This document shows, in pieces, positions 1 through 11,800 of a stretch of 64,000 bases of DNA. The stretch lies in assembly GCA_037833965.1 (NCBI GenBank), contig AP031356.1, positions 9,508,501 to 9,572,500 of the forward strand, in the 5' to 3' direction. Under the pieces are notes generated by a model that worked only from the letters and a program-made list of their open reading frames with translations, did no database searches and was not told the DNA's origin. The stretch's first letter is position 1. Every line of letters starts with the position of its first letter. The DNA is from Marchantia polymorpha subsp. ruderalis. Its lineage: Eukaryota > Streptophyta > Marchantiopsida > Marchantiales > Marchantiaceae. The position numbers and the translations under genes were made by a program.

Positions 1-429
1 ATAGTCTACAAAATAACTCAGGTTTTATTGAAAAACTCCAAAACATTTCACCATGAGCTTTTGTGCGTTCAATCTATAATAACAATCTAACCAACTGCAC
101 TAATTGAGGTTAGTGAACTTGAATTAAGTCAAAATCTAAATTAATTTTTATCAATCTTTTCATTCAATTATATCTTGGAGACTTTAGCTTTCTTGCCTGA
201 TATAAATAATTAGTGGTAAGTATTTTTACAGAAATAACATTGATATTATGCTAATTTGAACTAAGTTGCAACCAAAATTTGGTAAAGTAAAAAAATATAT
301 ATAGTTAACTAAATCACTAGTATTCTCTAAGTGTGCTCTTCATGCAATATTTTCAATATGTCACAATGTTTTTTTTAACTTTCCAAAAGAATAATTCAAT
401 TCAATGCATTAGCTAGATTGAATTTATCA
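1..429. other. AT-rich flank of copia remnant
   Basis: No gene is visible. The stretch lies just downstream of the copia RNase H remnant (minus sense), where the element's 3' LTR would be expected. Bases 55-150 resemble bases 4215-4305: both carry a GAGCTTTT tract, then ATAATAACA, TCTAAC and a TCAAAA-C-T block. The two could be the LTR pair of one old element, but the match is patchy and the left end runs out of the window. Confidence 0.3.
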
Positions 430-2130
430 AAATTTTGATTAGCTCAAACTTCCAATCAAAAATTTTATCTTTGACAAAAGTATTCCCGACGTTGATGTAG
501 TTTATTCGAATCTTCAGCACTTAATTTTTGTCAGATGGTAATGCAATAAATCTTCACAATCTCTTGTTTCAATGCCTTCATACCAATAGACATATTCAAC
601 CAAATGTTTCGTTTGCTGAATCTACTACCACTATATTTTGAGTTTGAGTTTTGGTTGATCAGGCTAATTATTTCTGCAGAATATATTTTCAACCAATGCA
701 TACATCATCACGTGCAGCTGGTTTTATATAATATGTTGTCTAAATTTTTTACATAATCAAAATCATTATAACCTAGCAAGTATTTTTCATTTCCAAATAA
801 TCTAGCATACAAACTATTATTATTTTAATAAATTTCAATTGATTTAAACTCAAATTCATATCTTTTTAATGCTTTTTTCTTGTATTTGACATAAACTTCA
901 TCATATTGTCTACTACTAGAGCAATTTCATGTTAAGTGCATATAATAAGATACATGAGATGGCTAATTGGTTTTTCATTGAAAATTGATGACATTTTTCA
1001 TTTTCAATAATATAAGACATTGAGCTGCAAAAAGTTTAAAATGTGTTATCAAAAGAATCAAATTCAAGTTAAGTCAACCATAACCAATCATCAACACGTT
1101 GAATGTACATACTTTGACTTTAATTTAATATTACTTTCTTCAAATTCTTATAAACATTCATTCCTAATATACTCTTAGACAAATTTCAAATGTTTCATCT
1201 TGAATCCAAATTTTATTTTATTTTAAGATTTGATAACATTGGATTGATTATTTGTCAAGATTAGAGCTCCAATAGGGTCCAGATTGAATTTGACCTCCTA
1301 ACAAAATCCGACCCAAAAAAGCAGGTCGGATTCAAATCAATTCAGGTGGAAATCAAAATCGGGGTCGGCGGATTCATGATTGTGAGGGGACGGCAAGTGG
1401 AGGAACGCCAAGGAAGAATTGGAAAATTGGAGCTGCAAGTATATTCTTGACAAAGAAGCGATGCGAGAATAATTTGAGAAGTCATGATGAACAGCATAGG
1501 TAGCGCAACGCAGCCTAGCTAGGCGTAGAAGCAAGCGAGCAAAGGAGCAGATGCTTGCATTGTTTCGAACGAGGTGCGCAGTAGACAGGAGGAGCAGGAG
1601 GTGTAACATGCACAAGAGGAGGAGCAAAGTTTAGCGAGATGGAGCGGAAGTCAATGCAGAAGACGACGGATCATCTGGGCTTGCAACTGAGCTCTTATTG
1701 GTAGTTGCTGTATTAGTTTTTTTATTTTGGATCGGGTACAGCCCTCTATCCGAACTTGGATTTTCAGGTTTTACTTGAACTCCATCGGAGCTCTAGTCAA
1801 AATGATCATGTAAAATGAATGATAGAATTAAATATTTCATTATTCACCTTCTTCATACATATACAAGAATTGTACATACAGAAAAAAAATCCTTGAACTT
1901 TCATAAAATCATCAAATTTTTGCATTTGATTGTTTAAGAACTTGCTTCAATCCATGTAAATAATTTTTAATTATATACATATCAACTTATTTTGAACTTT
2001 TTTCACAAAGTATATTAGTTGTCTCATGTAGAATACCTCCTCTATAGATTCAAAGAAAAAATTTATAATTACATTCATTTAATCCATAATCAGATTAAAA
2101 TTTACAATAAATGCAAATACTTATCTAGCT
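380..2130 (-). mobile_element. Decayed Ty1/copia RT-RNase H, split by a hAT MITE
   Basis: Reading the minus strand through stops and frameshifts gives copia landmarks in the right order. At 2110-1800 there is a reverse transcriptase stretch (EEVFYMRQ, then KFDDFM, compared with the family's EEEVYMxQP and WYxKFDxFM). At 1250-1060 there is FKMKHLKFV (family FEMKDLG). At 1060-840 there is LMYLIICT followed by KFMSN (family LMYAMVCTRPD and RFMSNP). At 800-480 there is LLGYNDFDYVKNLDN, an RNase H start (family GYSDSDYAGDLDN). The order of motifs fixes the strand. The element is non-functional. The piece that would carry the YVDD active site is where the 534-bp hAT MITE sits. Family assignment is from remembered consensus motifs. 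Confidence 0.72.
1262..1795. mobile_element. Non-autonomous hAT element (MITE) with 8-bp target duplication
   Basis: The ends are inverted repeats beginning TAGAGCTCC: the left end is TAGAGCTCCAATAGGGT, and the right end reads TAGAGCTCCGATGGAGT on the other strand. About 16 of the first 21 positions pair, and every mismatch is a transition. The flanks carry GTCAAGAT (1254-1261) and GTCAAAAT (1796-1803), an 8-bp target duplication with one change. An 8-bp duplication plus TAG-type termini is the hAT signature. The interior is clearly more GC-rich than its surroundings and holds no transposase. A leucine-rich open frame inside (1337-1627, minus) looks non-coding. Confidence 0.75.
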
Positions 2131-5100
2131 GCATGTGAAAAAACCATGTGATTGGATCTTTCTTCTATAACATCTCTAATCATCAACTTTTCTTTGAAGA
2201 TTTTGTGTTACACTCAAGCTTCCACAAAGTTTACGTTTTTTTTATATCTAGATTGTATTACTTCAATGATTAATGTAATATCATCATCACACTTGATATC
2301 AATATCAATATCATGAATTTTTTTTAAAAATGAATAAGCACTTAATCCATACATTGTAAAAGTTTATTGATTTGATTTGATGATTTGAAATTAAAATTTT
2401 TTGATTTTCAGTTTCATGTCCATTAAAAATTCAATCTTCAACTATCTTCACCATCTATGAAGTAGCTTCATCATGTGTCTGATCATTAATTCATAATGAT
2501 CAAGTTTTACTTCAATGATATTCAAAACTGGAAATTTGTTCATGTTAGTACATAGAGACAAATACATCTTCCATTCTTTGAATGATGTAAAACTCATCAT
2601 CTCCAATACCTTCAATTTTTTAAGATTTTTTTTTAAAGAAAATTTTTTTAAAAACTTTATAATATAAAAAATGTGATAAAAATTTATTAAAATTTCATAC
2701 GTCAACATTATTTTCTATGAATTGCATATGCAAATCACTCTAACATCATAATCCAATGTTTAACAACTCGATCTACTTTGATTTAAATTTTTGAATCATT
2801 TTGGCTAAAGTAAATCATAAGTTTTGATATTCGAATAATAGTTAGTGAAAAAAAAAGGAACACTCTTGCTTTCTTTTCAAAAATTTATGGTGTTTTTTAA
2901 AAAATATACTCCTAGATTTGAATATACCTCTAGATTCAAAACGCATATTATCTTGATTCTTTTGTAAATGTCAACAACCTCAAGTCACATTCAATGTCAC
3001 ATTGGATAATTAAGATGAGTAGTTGACGTCCTTTTCATATTTAAAATATTTAAAAATTAAAAATTATTTACATCTTGGTTGTAAACTATTATTTTTCTAA
3101 GACAATGAAGCAATGCACATGATAATGATATATTAGATGTAGATAATGAGTTTAGGACAAGAGATTTTCTTTTTATCAATTATTTGCATATCAAACTGCT
3201 AAAATTTAATGATCTTGAAATGCTTTAAATGATACTTAATTTTTGTATTAAAATCTTTCATTTTGAAGTTTATAAGATTAAAAAAACATATGACATGTGT
3301 GATATTTTTTTAAATCAAATTGTTGCTCAAGTGACTCAAAAAGCATTGTGCAATCATCATACATGTACACTTGTTTAGAATTAAAAGTTGCAAATGTTGT
3401 ATAACAAAACTCACGATTTGTTCAAAAAAATCTTCTAATCATTATCAAAGATAGAGTTTTTATGCCTTAACATCTTGCCCACAATCATAGACTTGAACTT
3501 GATTTCAATTATATCTTTTAGAGAAAATAGTGATCGCACCTATTTTTTTTATACTTTATATTCAACTTTGTTAAGTTTCATAATAAATTTATTCAAAATT
3601 TTATGTAATTTTTGTGCATTGTCTCTGCAAAAATCTTAGTTCCCACTCATGAGACTAACCTTGTGAATTAATAAACAGAAGTTATCATTCATCCGCACAA
3701 AAATTTAACATCTTATTGTTTGAAGAAAAAAATTGATAAACTATTCTTGCCTTAATCTGAGGTTTGTCCTTAGAATCTAAAACTCTCTCTAGATCTACCA
3801 TTTATTTATTAATAAGGTTGGTAGTTTATTTGTGGTGAAATTTTGTGTGATGTCTGATCTTTAACTTTGTGCAAATATGTGCACCTCGGATGCTAAGTGT
3901 GGAGTGCTAAGTTGTTGTTGTTGCTGATTTTAAATTTCATGAATCACTATCTGAACTTAAATCTATTCTAACGTGATCCCATGTCTTAGTTCTTTATGTT
4001 TATTTGACTCATGTTTATTCCTTGCCTCCTTGAGCATGAAAGAACTCCAAAGTGTCTTTGATTGTAATATATCAAAACTTATTACTGGCTAATATGACAT
4101 CAATCTGGATCAATATGTATGTAGGAAAAAGATCTAGTTTTGATGAATGTAATACCATGTGAGTATTTGCTCTAGCCCATTTTGGTCACTTTTAAAAAAT
4201 ATCAACAAAATCTTTTGCGAGCTTTTTTATATAATAACAGTCTAACTAGTTTCACATCCTACGATTAAGCTAGTCTAAGTCAAATCAAAACCTGAGATAG
4301 CTATAAACCCAAACTAACATTTTGTAGCAAATGTGTATGAGCTTCAAACTAAAGAAATTATTTCAAACATCAAAGTTTAAATTTTCATCCCAAGCTTAAA
4401 ACTTTATGCTTATGAATACAACTACCATAAAACAATTAACTTTCAAGTCAAGAGTATGTAGATTAAAAAATTATATGCTCATATTATTTTTTTAATGTTT
4501 ATATTGCATAATAATAGAAATATTAATAAAAATAAATTTGAAATCAAACTTTTATTTGAAAATTATGTAAAACTTTGAAAATTTGTGCATAGTTTAGACT
4601 ATTTGAAATATTATTTTATATCTGACATATTTTATAGCGTTTATGTCACAAGATATTTTGATATTAAATAAATCCATAAGGTACAAAAGTATTGAAGCTT
4701 ATTCCATTATCGAAATATATCTATGATGATTATATATTAAAGTATGAATGCATGGATTCAAATTCTTGATATTTGGAAAATATCTCCTTAAAAATACTAA
4801 TGAAATTTGATTTCTAATTCGTATTTGAAAATCTAAAAAAGTATAGAAATTCCAAATATATTTCATTTAAAAATTTTATAATTTATATTCTTTCATTATT
4901 GAGTGTAAAGATATTGAACTTTTTGCTGCATCATACTTCACATTAAATGATGTTAAAAATATTTACTCAACAAATTTAAGAAATTATCTTAAATATAAAT
5001 CTGTCTTAAAAGTTATGTCTATTACATTAGGCGTTAAAACTAGTTAGATCGATTGTAATTAGTATAGCTAGTGAATGCTATAAGAAAGTTGGTAAAAACT

Positions 5101-6180
5101 CACTGCCACATGCTAAGATTTGCAATATAAAAACTTCCAAATTTCATCTACATGATGAAATGAGTCACATATTCTCAGTGTACACTCGCTTAAAATAAGT
5201 TGTCACTTTGTATATTCAAAAGAAATTTAGATAACATATTATTTTTTCTTAATTTAAAACAATATTTAGTTTTAATATACAAAAATTTCTCATTTCAGAT
5301 TTTGAATAAAGAGGAGTTAATGTTAGATCTTAATGTTTAAATTTTTCGAGCTAGAGAAACAAAAGAAAATGAAGGAATACATAAATAGACATATTTCTAA
5401 AAGTGGCTGAGAAAGATAGTGCTCAAAATATTACCTGATATGTGATAGGATACATCACTTTTTGTAATTATGCGTCTATGCAATTGATCAACAGTAGATT
5501 GTACAATGCGTGATAGCACGATCTCAGTACGTGATCATTCTTTGAACGCTTTGAAATATAACATATTTATTTTGTACTTATATTGGGACTAGATCCATGT
5601 AACATCCATATTTCATTTGATGGGTTACTCCATCCTTATTCAACTTTTAATTTCTATATCTAAGGTTCCAAAACCAGCATGGACAATAATCTGAATTAAA
5701 AGCTGAATGTAATTTCAGAATTTTCACTACAATTCCGAATATTGTCTAGAATAAAAATGACAATCTTAGGGCTACGAACTTCGAATGCTGTAATCCTTTA
5801 CCTCGTTTTAGTCCAGAACTGTGTCTATTCTCTCAAATCGATGTATTGACGATATCACATACCATACAATATACGATCAAGCAGACTTCAAGAGTTTGTA
5901 GACAGGGCAAGTAAGTACTGTACGTTGAGTGTAGTGACTTGTTGACGTCGGGTATTGATGAAGAAGCGGGAATTCTCAATGATTTGGGTCATTATCGGTC
6001 CAAATTCGAGTTCGTGGACGGTTGAATTCCTGCGTAATGGATCATCGTGAGTTTATTCGTTGGCATCGAGGGGTGCATGCGAATTTTTCTTTTCTGCGAA
6101 GAAATGGCCAAGACCAGTGTTTGCTTGTCGATTGAGATAAGGAATCGTGCTCTGGAGTGGACATGCAGTCGACCAGGATA
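2131..6180. other. AT-rich intergenic DNA, probably old copia sequence
   Basis: I can support no gene here. The base composition matches the copia remnant to its left, so the first part is probably the eroded gag-integrase portion of the same element, but I could not line up motifs. Composition shifts toward balanced GC after about 5800, which probably marks the promoter and 5' UTR of the CHMP7-like gene starting at 6188. Confidence 0.4.
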
Positions 6181-6187
6181 ATTGCTG

Positions 6188-8800
6188 ATGCTGGCTGAGG
6201 GGATGTCGGAGACAATAATTCAGCCTGGTATAACTTCACTTTATTTGTCAAGTCAAAAGATGATGACGGAGAAGACAAGCTTGTTGCAGGCATTCTTGGA
6301 GCAGGAATGGCCAGAATGGAGAGATGATGACTTTGCCAGAGCGCGCTTCAAGGCTTTTACAGGACAGAAGCAGGACTGGGAAGAAAGAATCAATTTCTGG
6401 AGAGACGCGATTGTGAAAGTTGCTCGGCACTTGGATCTTCTCATCATCGACACAAAGGAGGTGACTTTTGTTGAAATATCCCCCGCGATACTGAGAAGAC
6501 TGTCTTGGACGTTAGCTGCTTCACGGGGATTTTCTTCTGAGGGTAGAGTTTGATTTGTGATTTTTACCTCTTGCATTGTTGCGGCAAGTGGAGAGCCTAA
6601 TCAGGATGAAATAATCAAATCTGTAGATTTGGAAATTCCTCCATCCAGCATATCTACTGGTTTCTGATATCTACTTCGTCACGACCGTTATGTTCCGTGC
6701 GCAGGTGCAGCAAAAGTGGTTCGTACGAGATGGAGTTGTGCCCATGGGCCTCAAACTTGTCCTGGTAAGACTTCATCGTCACTTAAGGTCTGCATAAGCG
6801 TGTTCGTCAGAAAAAAATCCCTATCATAGTTTGAAACATGATGTACCTTTTCTGTCCTTTCCAATCTAGTTACGATTAATATTGCTTATTCTCGTTGTCT
6901 CTGAAATTGATCAGTCGCATGCTCATATTCCACTGCTTCATAGCGCTGGCTTTGAAGATTCTCGGCATGTGCCTCGGGTGTCTGTAATGCAATCGTCATA
7001 CGTCTGTGACACAGCTGGAGATGCAAAAGTCAGGTGAACTGGAAACCGTGGATCAGATCCTCGAAAATCGTCCTTCTACAACACTTGAGAAGCTTTCATC
7101 ACTGTTGAGAAGAACTCTAGGATGGGCTGGCTTCATTGGTCCAAGTGACGAGTATATGGAGACAGAAGCTCAAATTGAAGAAAGACTCGTTGTCAGGTCT
7201 ATTCTCCAGGTTTGATAACTTTCATTTACATACTCAAGGTGGGAAATGGCAATCAGTTCAAGTCTAAAACTCTGGACGAATGACGCTGAAGAAGAGATTC
7301 TGCCTGCAGGAAAGAGCTGCCTATTTAATCAAGAGTCTAGCAGAGAACAATTTTTCTTCTGTTTGCATTGCAACTCTGTCGAAAATCAAGAAGCTCTGTG
7401 GAGGAGCGGAGAATGCAGAGTTGACTATTGGTTATCTCCTCCTTCATAACAAAGCCAAGTATTTGGCAGTGAACAGTGACGATCATATAGAGGTAATCCC
7501 TTAGTCATTTGTACTCACGTATCTCATCTGAGCCGAAGTGAACTGTCTATGTTTTAGGAAATAACGGGCTTTGCAGCACATTGATTGAGAGTTTGAAACT
7601 GAAGTCGAGAGCATATTTATATCCATCAAGAAAATGGAAAAGGTATTTGCTTGCTATTTCGAGTTAATCGGTTCATCTGCAGTTCTATGTCTTTTGCAGG
7701 GCTTCAAGCTCTCGCTGAACGGGAAGGATGTGTCAGCAGTGTCAGAAAATGATCGACATTTTTTACAACTCCAATGGACCTTGGAACTACTGCAGATTCG
7801 CTTGAATACTCTAGATTTGAAAGTTGAAACGTAAGAATCAAGCTTCACATCCTGAAAGTGTCACTTATCGATGTTGGTAACTTAGATTGAGTGATGAGAA
7901 TTGAATGATAAAGATATTGCTACATGTTCTGCTCATACAGGACGAGAACTGAGTTGATCAAAGTAGCAAAGGCGGGTGCAAGGCATGATGCTCTCAGACG
8001 TCTACGCAACATGAAGCTGCTGCAAGTCAGCAGGGACCAGTGTGCAGGGTTTATGGACAAAATCGAACAAGTTCTTGGGGTCATTGCAGATGCAGAAACT
8101 TCAAAGAAGGTAAACGGCAGCAGATGCCCAGGACGAAGAGACTTATTCTAGCAAACCTCATGACATGCAGTTTTTCCACTTTTGTTAGCAAGTCAAGAAT
8201 TTATGCAGACCGAGGATCACGATTAATCTTCACCTTCAGAGTACATAAGTAAACCATATTGTCAGCAACCGACAAATCTGCGCATGGGCTATTGATTGTT
8301 CTGAACGTTTTTCCAGGTTACGGAAGCAATACAAGTGGGTGCAGCTGCCATTAAGGAAAACCACGTCAGCTTGGATGACGTCCATTCTTGTTTGGATGAG
8401 CTTGATGAGGCAATCACGGTTCAGCGTGAAATTGAAGATACAATAGGTACCAACTTACCCCGCACTTACTGCCTGTGTCCCACTACTTCTCTCATCAGGT
8501 TTCAGTATTCTTGTGAACTGTCTTGAATGTTTTTGCCCATGCACTCAATATTCAGGGGCTTGGGTCACTGTAGGTGCAACTCATCTTTCTAAACTTGACG
8601 AAGACGATAGCTTGTTTGAGGAAGAGCTTGCGACGTTGGAAAAGGAGTTACAGGAGCAAGAGATTACGAGCTTGCCAGAGGCCCCAAAAGCTCAGGAAGG
8701 AGTCAAAGTCTCTTCTGTTAAGAAATCTGACTCGGAATTTTCAGAAGCTGATCAAACACTGGAGAAGGAGTTTGCCAAGATGGCCTTAGAGCTGGCATGA
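6188..8800 (+). CDS. CHMP7: CHMP7-like ESCRT-III subunit (SNF7 family)
   Basis: Eight exons: 6188-6460, 6705-6764, 7015-7209, 7310-7492, 7700-7830, 7941-8109, 8317-8446, 8556-8800. All phases close, giving 461 residues. The N-terminal half (about 1-236) carries the plant CHMP7-type start region (ARFKAFTGQKQDWEERINFW), expected to form winged helices. The C-terminal half from about residue 238 is a Snf7-type helical domain (LLQIRLNTLDLKVE, LDELDEAITVQREIED) ending in an acidic tail with EEELATLEKEL. CHMP7 in animals links ESCRT-III to the inner nuclear membrane for nuclear-envelope sealing; plant copies are less studied. The start is uncertain: in-frame ATGs lie at 6188, 6203 and 6260. A stop at 6179 bars anything earlier, and 6260 would give about 437 residues, closer to the Arabidopsis length I remember. 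The last exon could instead begin at 8574 (acceptor GTAG), dropping six residues. Confidence 0.92.
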
Positions 8801-11800
8801 TCTGAGAGTTGCCACGAGAAGTCATCTTGGTAGATCGGAAGATCTCCTGTACAGCTCTTTGTGCTCAATGCTCATAGTAGGATTTAGTTCTGTTCATACT
8901 TTCCGCCATGTAGCCGAGGAATGGAAAGTTTGGAAGCTGAGTATGAGTGAGCTGAGCTGTGAGCTGGGAATCGCGAGTATAGGAAACGTGTGTGATAATG
9001 TGGAAATAGACCTGCAAAAGGAACCTGTAAATAATTAGTGGGGATCATTTGAAGTGAAGTCATGGCCTTGAAGCTTGAGAGTGAACATTCACTGGACTAC
9101 ACCGAGCCAGAACTCGACATATAGCAAACTGGGTATGCGACAAACGCGTTGACTCGCCTCTGTAAGTTCTTAGGCCTGTAAGTTATGTGAGAGGCAGAAA
9201 CATTGTAATACTCACCGTGATTGTTGAAGTGTTCGGTGGATAGCATCTACGAGCCCTAAACTGGATTTACTTTTCTAAAAGTTTTGGACTGCAGATATGA
9301 ATATGCCATGCATGCCTTGAGAGTAAACCTGAAGATATAGTGGTTAGAACAGCATCAAGGAATGTGGCATGAAAGAGCTCAGTGCTTACTATGTGATAAC
9401 AGAATATCAAAGTCTGGAGTCGTCATAATCCTGAGAAGCGCAGGAGTTAATGGCTAAGATAACACCGTGCATGCTATGTTTTTCTTCTGACGCTCAGTTG
9501 ACGACACATGTATGGCAAACCGTGAACTGTGAATGTAAGAGTATCATTAGGGCATATGCCCTCAAAGAACCCCGTGCACGCCGCGTTCTTCACTATCTTT
9601 CGGAGGAGAGCTTTTCTAGACCGCACAAATAGATTTTAAGTTTCTGCGAAGAAAGTAGCATCCAGTCTTCTGGCCGAAGATATCACACTGAAAGACACAC
9701 AGATTTAAAGATTTCATTTTCATTCGACAAACTCTCCGGTACTTCGGATCAAGCGACAAGCTTGCCTGGGTTTGGTGTTAAAGAAAAAACTAATCTCTTA
9801 TTAGCTATTACGTTGTGCATTATTATGTTTCCAGGATTACCCCCATAAACTGGACTTTGTAGCATAGGAATGGAGTTGGAACGCCGGACACACGGTTCTA
9901 GAGCTGCACTGTGAGTATGGTTGGCAATTTATAAGTACGTCGATTTGGCAATACTCAAGTGTATGTTGGGACGTTCATTCGACAAATCTGCGATTGACCT
10001 CCCGTGTCACTTATAATAACATTTTCAGCACACTGCAAACAGAGCAAAAAGATCCTCTGCATAAGAGAAAGTCAAGCGAGTTTACTCACTTAAGACAGTC
10101 GCGGTACTAAAAGATCAGTTACAATTGGAATTCTCATGACTGAACTGGACAAATTAAATACGTTATGTTCCAATCCTTCATAACGAGTTCCGCGAGTCCT
10201 ATCTATTTACTGTATATTTATTTAAGTACAAGTTGGAATCGGCGCTAGCCACTTGAATTATAGATTTTTAGCCCATTTTTCTTACCATTTACCATTTACC
10301 AATCATGCGTAACTTTACATACAATTTTTTGTCGTAAGTCCATCCAACCAACTTTTGTTGTCTTGACTAAAGTTGAGGTAGGGCAACAAAGACTTGCAAA
10401 AACTAAAAATGATACCTTACATCCTCATCTAATGTAAACAGTTGCCAACCGTCACATCTATCTACTCAAACTGAGTCTACACATTTGATTGCGATCGGTA
10501 CCATCTTGGCCTGCTATGCGTCGGCATCTACGACTACCTCCAATTCTTCGCATTTCCTCCGCCACTTCCTTCCATGCGTAGGCATTGCACCTGTAATCAG
10601 AACTCGTGATTCATGATCATGTACATCTCATCTGAATACACAGGGATGTACATAGCCGCGCACCATAACTTTGTAAATTTCTCGTCGCTTGTCATATGAA
10701 TGCACATGTGTGTGCATAACCACCTTGGCAGTCTACAACCACTCAGTTTCCACATATTCACACCAGGCAAGCAAGTAGTTTAAGCGTGGTTAAACTTCGA
10801 GGCCTTTCATTCTAAACTTTGTAGAGGTGCTGCATGCAAGAAACATTTCAACTGGCTGAAGATGAGAATAACAGTCATATTTAGGCCCGTCAAGCGGACA
10901 CGAACTTTCATGTCCTGGTTGTCTTCAGGGTATTGTTATTTGTCGTCGACCTACAAGGTTGCAATTCAATAGAGACGGAGGGATCCGCAGCAGAGATTCT
11001 ACGACTTTTAGAGCGTCAGCTGATGAGTCTTTCGGTCTGCTGTACTCTCCGGATAGTGAGCTTCTTATAGATCCACATTCTCGACTGGACGCGAGAGGAA
11101 TTGGTGAATTGGAGATCAAACGACAAATGTACCCGATCCAACTACAAGGTCACGTCAGAAGATCGTTGAGACTGTTGTTTCATGCCTGGTAGAATCTAGG
11201 ACGTTGCTTTACGAGGTCCCGGACAGTGGCCAGTCACATGAATGAATGCTAGTGACTCCTGAAAGCGGACAAATTATGGACAAAGAGGACGAGATAAGGA
11301 GCCCGCACAAGGCAAGAGAACGTTCAGGCGAGCTCACAGCTGGCCTCTGACTGGCTGCCTCAGTTTGGACCCGTGATGGTTGTTATTGCTGATTTTTAAC
11401 AGATTGGGCTTCGGACAGGGTTAAAGATCGGAGAGTTAGAACGGGACGGGTATAGGAAGGCAGCAGGTGGCGGTTTCAATATGGTGTGCTGATACGAGGG
11501 GAGGGAGAGTGATGGTGACAGCGGACAGGTTATGGTAATCATGAGCTTCATGGAGAACCCCAAAGCTAACATGGAAGTCGTCACAGATTCGCCTGCTGGT
11601 ACAGTCCTGCTATGCAGTTCGAGTGTTCCTGATGAGTGTCTGAGATACCGTACAGCTTCAGGTGCAATGTTGCCACTCTTGTCGTGCAATACTCTGACAA
11701 CAGCCTTGAAAAACGCACATTTTTCAGAAGAGCGAGAGCGCAAGTATTTCGTCATGGGCGTCAGGTAATGGAGAACAATTGTACTCACACGGAGGAGTGT

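Noticed and set aside
1337..1627. Leucine-rich 96-codon frame on the minus strand
   Set aside because: It lies wholly inside the hAT MITE, its leucine runs come from CTC/CTG-like repeats, and no family is recognisable.
8574..8789. 71-codon frame overlapping the last CHMP7 exon
   Set aside because: It is a shifted-frame shadow of the Snf7-domain exon.
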